Shown one piece after another: positions 54,201 to 61,599 of a stretch of 64,000 nt of DNA (within the stretch, counting starts at the first letter, position 1; every line of letters starts with the position of its first letter). Below the pieces are notes generated by a model, which saw only the letters and a program-made list of their open reading frames with translations, was not told the DNA's origin and did not search any database. A program made the position numbers and the translations under genes. The stretch comes from Anoplolepis gracilipes. Its lineage: Eukaryota; Arthropoda; Insecta; Hymenoptera; Formicidae. The stretch lies in NCBI RefSeq assembly GCF_047496725.1, contig NC_132973.1, positions 13,774,233-13,838,232 of the forward strand, given 5' to 3'.

Positions 54201-56299
54201 TAACAATCATCTTAGTAAGAAACTAAACTTTCAGTCAATAAGATTTTCAACTTAATACACATTAATATGTTTTGAAAATATTTATTTTTAAATATTTTCA
54301 ACTGCTTTATTTTATACATATATATATATATATATAAATAAATATATTTCTTTGCATTTTTCAGCGCCGGCGTTGGACGTACCGGAACGTACATCGTAAT
54401 CGATGCCATGCTGAAGCAAGCAAAGGCGAAGGACGAAATCAATGTATTCGGTTTTCTCAAGCATATCCGTACCCAGAGAAACTTCCTAGTTCAGACAGAA
54501 GAGCAGTACATTTTTATCCACGATGCCTTGCAGGAGGCGATAGAGAGCGGCGAGACCAATATTAACTCCAACAATTTAATGAAGCATATTCAAGACATGT
54601 TGTGCCCATCGAATAACAAGACTGACGCGTGGAATAACATAGAAGCTCAATATAAGGTATCTACTTTTATTCTGGAAACTTAGTTAAATAATATATAATC
54701 ACAAATATTAAATTATTAATTTAATTATTTATTATTAGCTGGTAACGTCGTGGAAACCTAAAGATTTCAATCTCGTGTCCGCTACCAAAGCCTGCAACAT
54801 TCACAAGAATCGTAATATGGACATTATTCCCATCGAAAACGCGCGTGTCCATTTAACACCGAAGCCTGGTGTGGATGGAAGTGACTATATAAACGCGACA
54901 TGGGTTTCAGGTAATAATATATTGTATATAGCGTGTCTCTTTCGTAAATTTAATGTCTTACCTGTCTTCAAGCAAAATGACAATGAGATGTATTATTTTA
55001 GGTTTTCAACGCAATCGCGAGTTTATTATAACGCAGCATCCGATGGAGAGCACTATAATGGAATTCTGGCAAATGATGTGGGACCACAATGCACAGACTA
55101 TTGTCATGTTGACTCAATGTGACGAAGTACGCATCTCGAATAAAATCATTAATAATTAATTGCATAAGAGATAAAAAAAGATATTTTGATAAAAAATGTT
55201 ATCTAACAGGAATATCCAGAATTTTGGCCCATCGAAGGAAAGGATCTTGAATCCGAGACGTTCCGAGTACGACTCTGTGGAACGAAGGAGACCGTGAATG
55301 GAACTATCTTACTCGAAGTCGCGGTTCGATCGTTGCAAGATGATTACGAACTCAGCGCCAGGATTGTCCAAGCACCTTCGAATCAGAGCGGTCTATGGCC
55401 GCATAACAACAACCCAAAAACTTTTGTCAACATCATCCAGGACTTTCATCGAGATTATCAGAACGGCCCTATCGTCGTGATGGACAGGTACATCTAAATA
55501 TTATTCTTATAAATTAACAGCAATGATACAACTAATTAATTGAGTGAATACAAATCACATATTATTACTTATTTCAGGTATGGCGGAGTCGAGGCTGCAC
55601 TCTTCGTTCTATTGACTACCTTAAATAAACAATTAGAATTCGAGCAAAGTGCTGATGTTTACATGTTTGCAAAACTGCTTTATATGAAACGACCCGGTGT
55701 TTTCCGCTCAAAGGTAAATTCCAAGTATATTAAATTCTTGTGTAATCATATATATCCGCGATAGAGGAAAAAACTTAGCCTCATAAATTATTTATTTCTC
55801 GTAGGAGGATTATATATTGCTGTATCAGTGCTTGGAATCCATGCTGTCGACGAAAGGCCGCGCGGAGCCTGATTTGTATGCCATGGCCAACGGACACGTT
55901 GCCTCACTGAGCGACCCAAACGAGATCAGGTCGGCCTCATCGATCCAACATATGCCGATAGATTATCCATCTAAGTCATCTGTCATTCGCGAATACGCTA
56001 CTGTAGAAGTCAGTTCCGAGTACCTATCCGATTACACCATTCCCATACGCGTGGATCATCCGATCGAGTCGTCCAGCAGTCGTGGGAGCGAACCCTGCCT
56101 CTCCTCCCACGGCGGCAGCAATGATCACGTAGTACCACCGGAGAAAAATATGGTGGTGTCACAGAGAAACATTAGCTATCATAATCATCCACAATCCGGC
56201 GTATCCGTAATGGTCGATGCTAATGGTTATATCACAAATGGCAGCATGCGTGTACCCTCCGACAATATGGAGCCTAGCTGTAAGATGATGCCACAATGA
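29057..56299 (+). CDS. Ptp99A: Receptor-type protein tyrosine phosphatase, Ptp99A-like (16 exons, 5' part missing)
   Basis: Overview entry. CDS is join(29057-29238, 37727-37914, 38032-38146, 48813-49022, 49615-49895, 50111-50364, 52278-52561, 53290-53510, 53756-53881, 54027-54199, 54365-54656, 54739-54910, 55002-55126, 55210-55487, 55578-55713, 55805-56299). All junctions are GT-AG and keep frame, giving 1176 residues to a TGA stop. Residue numbers below count from the first full codon. Order: C-terminal half of an FN3 domain (1-61), FN3 (62-161), FN3 (162-~258), FN3 (~259-375), transmembrane helix (387-409), D1 phosphatase (~430-755, WPD Asp 645, Cys 677), D2 (~790-1035) and tail. D2 has Asp (966) where D1 has Cys. 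Fly Ptp99A is known for an inactive D2, whereas Lar and Ptp69D keep the Cys, so Ptp99A is the best match. The family dephosphorylates phosphotyrosine at the plasma membrane, mainly in axons. About 200 N-terminal residues are absent compared with fly proteins. Confidence 0.92.
29706..29741. repeat. (AT)n microsatellite
   Basis: About 18 AT units. Confidence 0.9.
30150..30960 (+). promoter_or_regulatory. CpG- and GA-rich block, weak promoter candidate
   Basis: GC/CpG-rich sequence within an AT-rich intron, with a 46-bp CT tract (30574-30619) and a TATA-like TTATAAAATA at 30671-30680 followed by GC-rich DNA. I could not find a start codon and donor that would join the next exon, so the call rests on composition only. 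Confidence 0.2.
30574..30619. repeat. (TC)n microsatellite
   Basis: About 23 TC units. Confidence 0.95.
32282..32329. repeat. (AT)n microsatellite abutting a foldback element
   Basis: About 24 AT units directly before the left end of the inverted-repeat element. A further short AT run follows its right end (32710-32726), so the element probably inserted into a TA tract. Confidence 0.9.
32331..32707. mobile_element. Foldback-type non-autonomous transposon (90-bp inverted arms)
   Basis: Left arm 32331-32420 begins CAGGATGTCCAGTAATTG. Right arm 32618-32707 reads CAGGGTGTACGGTAATTG on the opposite strand. The arms match at 78 of 90 positions by my count (87%), including a 28-base perfect block containing ACCTGTTAATGGCAG. 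The 197-bp middle is AT-rich and non-coding. Both arms lie next to TA repeats. A transcript of this region would fold into a long hairpin. Confidence 0.8.
33311..33339. repeat. A29 homopolymer
   Basis: Twenty-nine consecutive A on the plus strand. No retrocopy is recognisable upstream of it. Confidence 0.95.
37000..37054. repeat. (AT)n microsatellite
   Basis: About 27 uninterrupted AT units. A second run lies at 37372-37401. Confidence 0.95.
37727..37914 (+). CDS. Ptp99A: Ptp99A exon: first half of FN3 domain B
   Basis: The acceptor TTTGCAG ends at 37726 and the donor GTAAGT starts at 37915. It opens with a proline-rich linker (IPEGKP) and the FN3 signature LAWKPPS followed by GYRIGYRRRE, so it is the A to C' part of the domain. 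Incoming phase 1 places the intron exactly between FN3 modules, as is common for FN3 genes. It carries an NTS sequon. Confidence 0.93.
38032..38146 (+). CDS. Ptp99A: Ptp99A exon: second half of FN3 domain B
   Basis: The acceptor TTTCAG ends at 38031 and the donor GTAAGT starts at 38147. It is only 117 bp downstream of the previous exon and completes the same FN3 domain (LDTFTQYLVSLQVFNPEG, the E-F strand motif). It ends in phase 1 at a module boundary, so downstream modules can be joined to other phase-1 exons without a frameshift. Confidence 0.93.
39150..40420 (+). promoter_or_regulatory. CpG-rich block, candidate promoter and non-coding first exon region
   Basis: The longest GC/CpG-rich block in the window, with GA tracts at 39248-39271 and 39393-39416 (GAGA-like), a CGTCGT-rich stretch at 39476-39516 and an (AT)n tract at 40217-40250. 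At 40318 a short ORF with good start context (GAG ATG GCG) runs 18 codons to TAG. The block lies upstream of, and on the same strand as, the signal-peptide exon at 44254, so it may be the promoter or a 5' UTR exon for the short receptor form. Composition-based inference. Confidence 0.35.
40217..40250. repeat. (AT)n microsatellite
   Basis: About 17 AT units inside the CpG-rich block, followed by GA-rich DNA. Confidence 0.9.
43980..44253 (+). promoter_or_regulatory. Candidate 5' UTR and proximal promoter of the short receptor form
   Basis: CpG-rich sequence with a GA tract (44170-44190) and alternating CGCACG steps, directly before ATG 44254. No consensus acceptor with a pyrimidine tract is seen in the last 150 bases, which favours a transcription start here over a spliced internal exon. 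Confidence 0.35.
44254..44437 (+). CDS. Ptp99A: Candidate alternative first coding exon of Ptp99A with signal peptide
   Basis: An ATG with a run of A at -1 to -9 opens a 61-codon frame: a short N-region, a hydrophobic core (LAASLALILRFLIVTTA) and a likely signal-peptidase site before YPITQ, then about 30 polar residues. The donor GAG|GTAATT begins at 44438 and leaves phase 1. The next receptor exon downstream (48813) requires exactly phase 1, so splicing gives ...NDSDIYR then APTKPENLT. The product would be a secreted-type N-terminus with two FN3 domains, the transmembrane helix and both phosphatase domains, ~1076 aa. The exon lies in the 10.7-kb intron 38147-48812 on the sense strand. No upstream polypyrimidine tract and acceptor is evident, so I infer its own promoter. 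It could also be a chance ORF, but a signal peptide plus a fitting phase and orientation makes that unlikely. Confidence 0.7.
44980..44997. repeat. Left target-site duplication of LINE insertion
   Basis: TTAAATAAAGTGTGTATG (18 bp), repeated exactly at 45765-45782 on the other side of the insertion. Confidence 0.85.
44998..45764 (-). mobile_element. 5'-truncated, decayed non-LTR retrotransposon (LINE) fragment, antisense to Ptp99A
   Basis: The 767-bp insertion is flanked by a perfect 18-bp target duplication. Read on the minus strand it encodes broken pieces of a reverse-transcriptase C-terminus: EAIEGMLYNEEGIEN, RYMFGDEIRALVKLRW, and the C-terminal zinc-knuckle-like CKFCNRRWDKIEHFVSEC (C-x2-C-x8-H-x4-C, at about 45410-45470), with several stop codons and frameshifts. 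The 3' end of the element is at the left, with a short ATAG/TATC tail (44998-45008). It contains later (CT)n and (AT)n expansions (45116-45132, 45153-45199). The C-C-H-C end occurs in I/R1/Jockey-type elements; I cannot fix the clade. Confidence 0.75.
45153..45199. repeat. (AT)n microsatellite inside the LINE fragment
   Basis: About 23 AT units within the 3' region of the retrotransposon. Confidence 0.9.
45765..45782. repeat. Right target-site duplication of LINE insertion
   Basis: Exact copy of the 18-bp sequence at 44980-44997. Confidence 0.85.
45812..45967. repeat. Long palindromic hairpin (54-bp arms)
   Basis: Left arm 45812-45865 and right arm 45914-45967 are reverse complements, with a perfect core GAAAGACAATGTCCTTTGAT and a few mismatches elsewhere. 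The spacer is 48 bp. Weaker complementarity continues outward: TAAATAAA...TTATTT before and after the LINE duplication resembles the reverse complement of 46005-46040. The hairpin is therefore likely the core of an older MITE-like element. Confidence 0.75.
48813..49022 (+). CDS. Ptp99A: Ptp99A exon: first part of FN3 domain C
   Basis: The acceptor TTTCTTTTAG ends at 48812 and the donor GTGAGT starts at 49023. It encodes PTKPENLT... IELSWSEPENANGIIVGYRVYY, a textbook FN3 N-terminal half, with sequons NLT and NYT. Incoming phase 1 accepts either exon 38032-38146 (long form) or the candidate first exon 44254-44437 (short form). Confidence 0.95.
49023..49614 (+). other. Ptp99A: Intron of Ptp99A
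   Basis: A 592-bp intron with GTGAGT and TTTGCAG ends, AT-rich with a short (TA)n and (GAT)n run near 49490-49515. Nothing else seen. Confidence 0.9.
49615..49895 (+). CDS. Ptp99A: Ptp99A exon: end of FN3 domain C and start of FN3 domain D
   Basis: The acceptor TTTGCAG ends at 49614 and the donor GTACGT starts at 49896. It completes FN3 C (NTDYKIWVKAYTRKNEGEPS) and continues without a module-boundary intron into FN3 D (PLILNLTCQSHQTLYIQWARP...YYYINYRPENGRY). The C-D boundary is thus fused in one exon, unlike the A-B and B-C boundaries. It carries one NLT sequon. Confidence 0.95.
50111..50364 (+). CDS. Ptp99A: Ptp99A exon: end of FN3 domain D, stalk and transmembrane helix
   Basis: The acceptor ATGCAG ends at 50110 and the donor GTAAGT starts at 50365. 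It completes the last FN3 domain (NTVYEIVVRGATKS), then a short stalk with a Cys and a basic patch (LMRRSSKD). A ~23-residue hydrophobic stretch (GVIAGMVCACFAVMLAIVAF, then VMW) is the single transmembrane helix. The exon stops right after the helix, in phase 2, so the entire cytoplasmic region is on the following exons. Confidence 0.95.
51420..51872 (+). promoter_or_regulatory. Candidate internal promoter and 5' UTR for a cytosolic Ptp99A isoform
   Basis: A ~450-bp block very rich in CpG (for example around 51430-51480 and 51590-51690) interrupts AT-rich intron DNA. It contains CRE-like TGACG cores (near 51580 and 51682) and ends with a TATA-like CTATATATG at 51832-51840. It sits immediately upstream of the candidate first exon with ATG 51873. 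In Hymenoptera such CpG-dense, AT-flanked blocks often mark promoters. This is inference from base composition and position. Confidence 0.45.
51838..51876 (+). other. Upstream ORF overlapping the start codon of the cytosolic form
   Basis: ATG ATG at 51838 opens a 12-codon frame ending TGA at 51874-51876, which overlaps ATG 51873 in the sequence ATGA. If transcription starts upstream of 51838, the main start would depend on leaky scanning or reinitiation. If the TATA-like CTATATATG is used, the uORF would be excluded. Confidence 0.35.
51873..51895 (+). CDS. Ptp99A: Candidate alternative first coding exon of a soluble (cytosolic) Ptp99A form
   Basis: The ATG at 51873 encodes MKKFFRN plus two bases of the next codon, ending at a perfect GTAAGT donor at 51896. 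The outgoing phase 2 is exactly what exon 52278-52561 needs, giving MKKFFRNL joined to PIFRKCF. The transcript would lack signal peptide, FN3 domains and transmembrane helix, and would encode a ~774-aa protein made only of the D1 and D2 domains and the tail. Vertebrate PTPRE makes a cytosolic form by a comparable internal promoter. The exon is so short that chance is possible: a phase match alone has 1 in 3 odds. The consensus donor, the short 382-bp intron and the CpG-rich upstream block all support it. Confidence 0.5.
52278..52561 (+). CDS. Ptp99A: Ptp99A exon: juxtamembrane region and start of D1
   Basis: The acceptor TTTTTCTAG ends at 52277 and the donor GTAAGT starts at 52562. It encodes basic juxtamembrane residues (PIFRKCF) and then the N-terminal helices of D1: FSKEYELIQSETGDYTVENS, and the KNRY phosphotyrosine-recognition motif in ENKAKNRYLNIL. 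The codon split at its 3' end (T|AC) makes the Tyr of the following YDHTRV. Confidence 0.95.
52562..53289 (+). other. Ptp99A: Intron of Ptp99A
   Basis: A 728-bp intron with GTAAGT and CACTAG ends, AT-rich, with a short (AT)n run at ~52979-52996. Confidence 0.9.
53290..53510 (+). CDS. Ptp99A: Ptp99A exon: D1 core strands
   Basis: The acceptor CACTAG ends at 53289 and the donor GTAAGT starts at 53511. It encodes conserved PTP motifs DYVNANYIDGWQK, AYIGTQGPLPPTFDGFWRMV and IVVMITNLVERGR, which shape the D1 fold and the substrate pocket. It ends on a codon boundary. Confidence 0.96.
53704..53742. repeat. (ATT)n microsatellite next to a splice acceptor
   Basis: About 12 imperfect ATT units ending 13 bp before the acceptor AG at 53754-53755. 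They make up much of the U-rich tract of this intron. Confidence 0.9.
53756..53881 (+). CDS. Ptp99A: Ptp99A exon: D1 beta strands (RKCDMYWP)
   Basis: The acceptor GTTATAG ends at 53755, just after an imperfect (ATT)n tract that forms part of the 3' end of the intron. The donor is the weak GTATAA at 53882. Exactly 42 codons, phase 0 at both ends. It encodes KCDMYWPKEGTETYG, the conserved C..YWP segment of PTP domains, followed by VTLVKEDIMATYTIRTLQIRH. Confidence 0.94.
54027..54199 (+). CDS. Ptp99A: Ptp99A exon: D1 WPD loop and catalytic cysteine
   Basis: The acceptor TTTTTAAGCAG ends at 54026 and the donor GTAACA starts at 54200. It carries the WPD loop (HYTSWPDHGVPDHPLP, general-acid Asp at residue 645) and GPIVVHC, where the nucleophile Cys codon is 54195-54197 (residue 677). 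The intron splits the P-loop HCSAGVGRTG just after the Cys, inside the Ser codon. D1 is therefore predicted to be active. Confidence 0.96.
54365..54656 (+). CDS. Ptp99A: Ptp99A exon: rest of D1 P-loop and Q-loop
   Basis: The acceptor TTTTTCAG ends at 54364 and the donor GTATCT starts at 54657. It completes the P-loop (SAGVGRTG, phosphate-binding Arg present) and encodes FLKHIRTQRNFLVQTEEQY, the Q-loop with its conserved Gln, then YIFIHDALQEAI, the last D1 helix. The D1-D2 linker follows (about 30 polar residues rich in Asn, starting SGETNINSNN). Confidence 0.96.
54739..54910 (+). CDS. Ptp99A: Ptp99A exon: start of D2
   Basis: The acceptor TTATTAG ends at 54738 and the donor GTAATA starts at 54911. 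It encodes the beginning of the second phosphatase domain. The KNRY-equivalent position reads KNRN in HKNRNMDIIP, losing the Tyr that stacks on phosphotyrosine. GSDYINATWVSG matches the DYINAN strand of active domains. Confidence 0.94.
55002..55126 (+). CDS. Ptp99A: Ptp99A exon: D2 core
   Basis: The acceptor ATTTTAG ends at 55001 and the donor GTACGC starts at 55127. It encodes FIITQHPMESTIMEFWQMMW and TIVMLTQCDE, matching the TQGPL...FW.MVW and MLT segments of PTP domains. The 91-bp intron in front of it is among the shortest in the gene. Confidence 0.95.
55210..55487 (+). CDS. Ptp99A: Ptp99A exon: D2 with degenerate WPD loop and Cys to Asp change
   Basis: The acceptor TCTAACAG ends at 55209 and the donor GTACAT starts at 55488. 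It encodes EYPEFWPIEG, then the WPD-equivalent loop, which reads WPH (Asp lost), and finally GPIVVMD. The position of the catalytic HC is thus MD, with Asp codon 55483-55485 (residue 966). D2 cannot use the normal mechanism and is best called a pseudophosphatase domain. The same Cys to Asp change is known in D2 of Ptp99A and of vertebrate PTPRG and PTPRZ. Confidence 0.95.
55578..55713 (+). CDS. Ptp99A: Ptp99A exon: rest of D2 pseudo-P-loop
   Basis: The acceptor ATTTCAG ends at 55577 and the donor GTAAAT starts at 55714. It continues the pseudo-P-loop as RYGGVEAALF, where the phosphate-binding Arg of active enzymes aligns with Glu. The helix region with QSADVYMFAKLLYMKRPGVF follows; it resembles the VDVYQVAK..R.QRPGMV motif of active D2 domains. 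Confidence 0.95.
55805..56299 (+). CDS. Ptp99A: Ptp99A last coding exon: end of D2 and cytoplasmic tail
   Basis: The acceptor CTCGTAG ends at 55804 and the stop codon TGA is at 56297-56299. It begins with EDYILLYQCLESML, the final D2 helix (compare EQY.F.Y......), followed by a ~140-residue low-complexity tail rich in Ser, Pro, His and Asn with several Tyr residues (EYATVEV, EYLSDYTIPI) that could be phosphorylated. It ends SCKMMPQ. No known domain is seen in the tail. Confidence 0.95.
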   Translation, partial: EDYILLYQCLESMLSTKGRAEPDLYAMANGHVASLSDPNEIRSASSIQHMPIDYPSKSSVIREYATVEVSSEYLSDYTIPIRVDHPIESSSSRGSEPCLSSHGGSNDHVVPPEKNMVVSQRNISYHNHPQSGVSVMVDANGYITNGSMRVPSDNMEPSCKMMPQ

Positions 56300-57657
56300 T
56301 GCCGGCCTATCTTCGGTTGCAGCGCACCCTCGCGAAGGTCGGCCCCGCTGTAATCGAAACTTCCTGAATTACTGGAAGTTTATTCTTGACCTGGTAAGTA
56401 TCGGCCAAATACATAAATGTCTTGGACAGAATATACAGCAGATATGATATTGAAAGAGAAAAATCTTTTCCGAACAGACTGATCTTCGCATCGCGAAGGA
56501 GGTGATAGTTTTTATCCAAGGAATAGCTGAAGGATCCTCAAATGGATTTCTTAGTGTATATAGGGCTAAACGTGAATGTTAAACGTGAAGGATTATGAAT
56601 TTTGATAAGAAAAACTCGTTTCTGGTGTCGCGAGAGCGGACAGTGCCAAACAAAAGAGACAAAATTGCCGCCGATGTATGCCGAATGGGTGATATTTATC
56701 TTATCCGTCGCGTAAGTTTATGCTGTTCAATCAATATGTATATATTATATATAATTATATATAATTATTGACAAACACAAAAAAAACACGCGCGCGCGTC
56801 TGCATAAACACATGCATAAGTAAATATACACAAGTGCACGCGTACATGCTATGTAATAACATATATATGTATATGTACGAGATGTGTGTGTGTGTGTATA
56901 TGTGTATGTGTATGTGTGTGTGTATGTGCATATGTCGAATATTCGACAGCTTCGAGTTGCCAAAGAATCATTACGATAGCTTAATTGTTAGGATGATACT
57001 ACCGTGGATGAGTGTGTACATGTACATATACATATATATATGTACACACGCGTATCTAATTATTCTATGTGTATAGTTTATATACGCGAGGATGCGTCCG
57101 TCAAGACGAAATCTTTCGCATATACAGAATCAGGATCACTGTGCATAACTAAACTAATTTACAAGCGTCTGCCCTCTCTCTTGTTATATTCATCCATTCG
57201 ATTTGGTCCAGCCTCGAGTGTTGGCCGCGCGATATGTACAGCTTATTGTACTATTATTATACTGCCATTTAGAAAAGATAATCAGCGACTTGCCGAGCGC
57301 ATTAATTGTTAATTCATAAAGTTAAGTTTGGTCGTGTAATTTTTCACATACGATTACTCGACGCATATACGTATATACGAATTAAATCAAAACTATTACA
57401 TTCTATAATCTACACCGTGTCAGTTAATTCGCATTATCCGAGAGATATCTGTAAACGAATTGAACGCACAACTTTATAGAAGATTATATGATTTTTAATA
57501 ACATCTAACGTGCTAGGGGATGCGACCTGAAAAATAGCGCGGGTATTTTGTAGATATTATAAGTCTTTTACGAACAATATAAAAGCCGATATTATCTCTG
57601 GCGGAATTACAAAAGATCAATAGAAAACGCGCTGATTCACGTTGTATAGTTTGTGTA

Positions 57658-57683
57658 TTTTTTTTTTTTTTTTTTTTTTTTTT
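57658..57683. repeat. T26 homopolymer
   Basis: Run of 26 T in the probable 3' UTR. Confidence 0.9.
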
Positions 57684-58051
57684 AATTAAAAACATGACAT
57701 AACTTTTTTTTACAGTGATGACAATCGCAATATTTTAATAATTATAATTTGTCGTTAGTTATATATTTTATATAGAAGAGAAACTGTGAAACAATCCAAA
57801 AGTTAAACGACATTTTAAAATGTATACATCGCATTCGCATTTTTTATACGTGTTGATATTACTATACATATACATGAAAGCATGAGCATGCACATACAAA
57901 TCACAAATCGAAAAAAAAGTTATAAATCTTGTAAATCTATCGATATTTAAGTCAATAACTGATGTATATTTATCGCAAAATTCATAATGTCTATTAACAT
58001 TATTCATACAATGTTAATTTGCATTATAAACGATGCATGTACGAAAATTGA

Positions 58052-58054
<3 letters not shown>

Positions 58055-58113
<59 letters not shown>
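58055..58113. repeat. (AT)n microsatellite
   Basis: About 29 AT units, followed by GT-rich steps. Confidence 0.95.
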
Positions 58114-58116
<3 letters not shown>

Positions 58117-59444
58117 GCGTGTGTGTATGCTATATATATGTATGTATAGCATGTACATACATATTTGCAAGATAATATTCAATTTGTTTTATTCGATTTG
58201 TTTATTAATAATTAATAAATTAAGCTAACGACAAGATGAAAAATTCGACAAAGAGAAATCGAAAGTCGACAAGTCGCTCTTGTTACCTTATCGCGCGAAT
58301 TAATTTCTGAAAGTGTCTTTATCAATTATTCGTTACAATGTAAAACGCCATTAAATACAAAGTGTACGTTCCGTCGCTTGTGGCCTAACTCTATAGTACA
58401 AATTAGATTCTACGTTTGAACAACTACTCATTTAGTTAATGAACAATTAAGAGATTTTTAAACCGGTTTGTTTCAACTTGCCGAAATTATAATTAAGTAA
58501 TAATACATGATTCCAATAATGATTACTGCAAGCATTAGTCTACATTAGTATATTATATCGAACGACATTCTTCCACTTTTAATTAATAATGTCGCAAAGA
58601 GAAAGACAGAAAAAGATAAACCGTTTTCGTGTGTTTCCTCATAAATATATATATATATATCCGGCAGATTTATTTTATTATGTATATTATCTCGCGAAGT
58701 CTAAAGTCGCTCTTCTGAATCGTCACCCTTTAGACAAACTGCTTTAACAAAGTCACTGAACGAAAAAGGGAGAGAGCAGAGGCAACGAATACAGAGTGCT
58801 GAAATGTACATAAAAGAAAGAGAGAAAGAAAACTCTCTGTGTTTTGTCGATCAGTCCGCTGTGATTAATTATGAGAAAATGGTACACGTGCTCATTGGAG
58901 AAAATCGCGTTACCATCGGTATACGTGGATTACAACGTCATGATTAAGAATGTTCGTATAGGCGTGTAAGACTGACTGTGTTGTTTGTGAAAACCAGAAC
59001 GAGAATCAATTCCCGACCCGTGTTCGCTTGCGTTGGAATCGTGACGATCACGATCGCGAGAGTGTAAAACAGAGATTTTTCGAGAAAGAGATAGTACACG
59101 CGATATCACTATTCCTTTCTCATAGATTTACTCTTTTAAGAACTACGAAGTAGCGCCGAAACGTAACAACACGCTTGCAACACGAATATAATGCAAGTGT
59201 TTTCCGGAACGGACCGAAAATGTGAATCGATCTTCGAGATTTCGTACTGATCTTAAGTACACTCGATTAAACCACGATCAAGTCTCTAATCATCAATTTA
59301 TAAGTACGAACGGAACACCTATTGACTATCGTCTGTAGCTATAGATATTACTATGTATGTAAAAAACCGTGTCTTTTAATTAATACCGTAATAATTTAAG
59401 TCACTGAAAGAAATAAAAGCGAGAAACGATATTATATACATCAA

Positions 59445-59493
59445 TACACACACACATACACACACGCACGCACGCACGCACGCACGCACGCAC
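59445..59493. repeat. (CA)n-(CGCA)n microsatellite
   Basis: A CA run passing into seven to eight GCAC units. Confidence 0.9.
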
Positions 59494-60031
59494 ATACAAA
59501 TGTATGAATAAGTTACACACCTGAGTGACAGACAGAGAGCTCACACAAACACGGACCCGTCGCGCTAAAAATACTTGTGTGAAAAGAAAAAAAATATATA
59601 TATAAATATTTATGATATATAAAGATGTGGAGGGAATCGGAGAAAATAAGAGATAAAAATGTGAATGCGTGGCGGACGAGGAATCGCCCGGTTTTAAGAT
59701 CAATGGACGCACACAGACAATGCCATATAGAAGGGATAGTGTTCGAATATTCCGTGAATGATATGTACAGCTAGCGGCAAGAGCGATATCTCGTCGCGCA
59801 AAACGGACCGAGACGCGATCTATATATTGTATTTTACGATATTACACGGTTATATATATGCATGTACCTATACACGGATAACACAAAATAGACGTCTAAT
59901 GAGGTATGAATGGCCGTTGAGAGACAAGGTGATCGTCGAGAGACGCGGTCGCCCGTATATAATTCGATGATAAAATAGGTGGTGTGTATAGATAAAATGT
60001 AGACTCTAGTCAACATAATATTTGTAAGATG

Positions 60032-60034
60032 ACA

Positions 60035-60089
<55 letters not shown>
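60032..60089. repeat. (CA)n microsatellite
   Basis: About 28 CA units with one TA interruption near 60041. Confidence 0.95.
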
Positions 60090-60092
<3 letters not shown>

Positions 60093-60450
60093 TCGTTCGT
60101 TTTACACCGTTAGCTCGCATCTAGTTCTCTTGGCCTGTTCGTTTCGTTTTTTTTTCCTTCCACTATCGAGAGACAGAAAAATGATGTCGACGCGTGATTG
60201 CATTTTCCATCGTTTGTCCATTGGATGATTATATATAATAGCTGTGTTTTGAGAGGTATATGGGAAATGAAAGCTCTTTTTTCCTTTTATCAAAATCTCA
60301 CTTTGAAATACGAGCTTCTATAGAATTGTTGTTTCACCCGATATTGATTGCGGATAATTTCAAACATCGTTCAATAGAATGAACAAAACTCCATGATCAA
60401 ACTTTACAGTATCCGTCGCGGAGACGGATTCTTTTTTACATGCACGATAT

Positions 60451-60456
60451 AATAAA
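60451..60456 (+). terminator. Candidate distal polyadenylation signal AATAAA
   Basis: A perfect AATAAA hexamer on the sense strand of Ptp99A, followed 60-90 bases later by GT/T-rich sequence (TTGGTTTTGTATGTATG). An alternative upstream hexamer lies at 59412-59417. Confidence 0.35.
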
Positions 60457-60480
60457 GACTTGCAATCGCGTAACTGTAGC

Positions 60481-61162
60481 ATTCGCGTGGAAGAAAGGAA
60501 AATGGTGCGAGAATTGGTTTTGTATGTATGTATTTTATTATAAGTGAAATTAATGAAGAAGAATCAGAAACGAATCATATTGTCACGGTTCAGAATCTGT
60601 TACTTATATGAGATCTGGCGATAGAATCTGGCGTGTAGAAATGAATGTATTAATAGAGAATGTATATGTCGAATGCCTACTCGAAACTTCAATAGACAAC
60701 TGTGAAAAATCAAGCACTCAAGCATTCGTTCAATTGTTTATATAAGTTGCCGCAGTGTGTCTACGACTTTATAATTATTTGTAATGCGAATCGTCGCAGC
60801 ACATATACAGGAGACTCTCGTTCGAACGTACGCACTACGGCCTACACTAAATGTAAAAAAAAAAAAAGAGAGAGAAGAAGCTCTTTATAAATATACTCGC
60901 ACACAATGTACTAACAATTCACGATCGATCCGCCGGTTTTCGTCGAAACCGGCTAGCGTACGAAAGCTGTAGCGGTTCGAAAAACAAAAAAAATTAGAGA
61001 GTTAGCGAGAGAGTCTCGAAGGACAAGGGTGTCACGAATCCGCGCCATGCCCAATTAATATCCGACGAATACGATGAGAAAAAACGAAACCTATACGATA
61101 TACAAAACGACAGTCGAGACTGCCAAACGTATCTACGAACATTTCTTCTTTTCTCTTTTTCC
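60481..61162. other. Intergenic stretch between convergent genes
   Basis: No gene or recognisable element seen; short frames only. Confidence 0.4.
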
Positions 61163-61166
61163 TTAA

Positions 61167-61599
61167 CTCTTTCGCTACGGTAATTAAACTACGTGGAAAA
61201 AAAAAATTTTGATGGCACCTATTCTAATATTCTAAGTATTTCGACGACATTTCCAATGTATTTAGAACAAAAGTCTATAGAGAAATTTTCTGAAATTCGA
61301 TAATTAGAGAATCATATTTTCTATCTATATGTTGGAAATGTGTAGAAGATATCAAGTTAGTACTGAGTAATCAAATATATATAGTGATCACAAGAAAAAA
61401 AAATCAGTCGTTTATAATTATTAAATCGATATTGTATTTCTTGTCTTTACATGTATATAAAATAGGGAAGAGAAAAACTGTATTGTTCTTTCCTGACAGT
61501 GCGCAAAGATAATAACGCAAAATATCAGTTTTATATCAGAATTACAGCCGGTGGAACACATTACCGATAAGGCTGCGGCCTCACACAGTAGCGAAAGAG
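61167..61599. mobile_element. piggyBac-like MITE (TTAA-flanked)
   Basis: Perfect 12-bp terminal inverted repeats CTCTTTCGCTAC (61167-61178) and GTAGCGAAAGAG (61588-61599) are each bordered by TTAA (61163-61166 and 61600-61603), the target-site duplication typical of piggyBac transposons. The 433-bp interior is AT-rich and non-coding, so it would need a transposase in trans. A TIR starting CTC rather than CCC is slightly atypical. Confidence 0.7.

Larger units (their letters stand above)
56300..60480 (+). other. Ptp99A: Probable 3' UTR of Ptp99A
   Basis: No coding exon is seen after the stop codon. The stretch holds GC-balanced sequence to ~56700, then (AT)n, (GT)n and (CA)n tracts. Canonical AATAAA hexamers occur at 59412-59417 and 60451-60456, the second followed by T/GT-rich DNA. 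Very long 3' UTRs are usual for neuronal insect genes, so the end at ~60.48 kb is a guess. A shorter transcript is equally possible. Confidence 0.4.
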
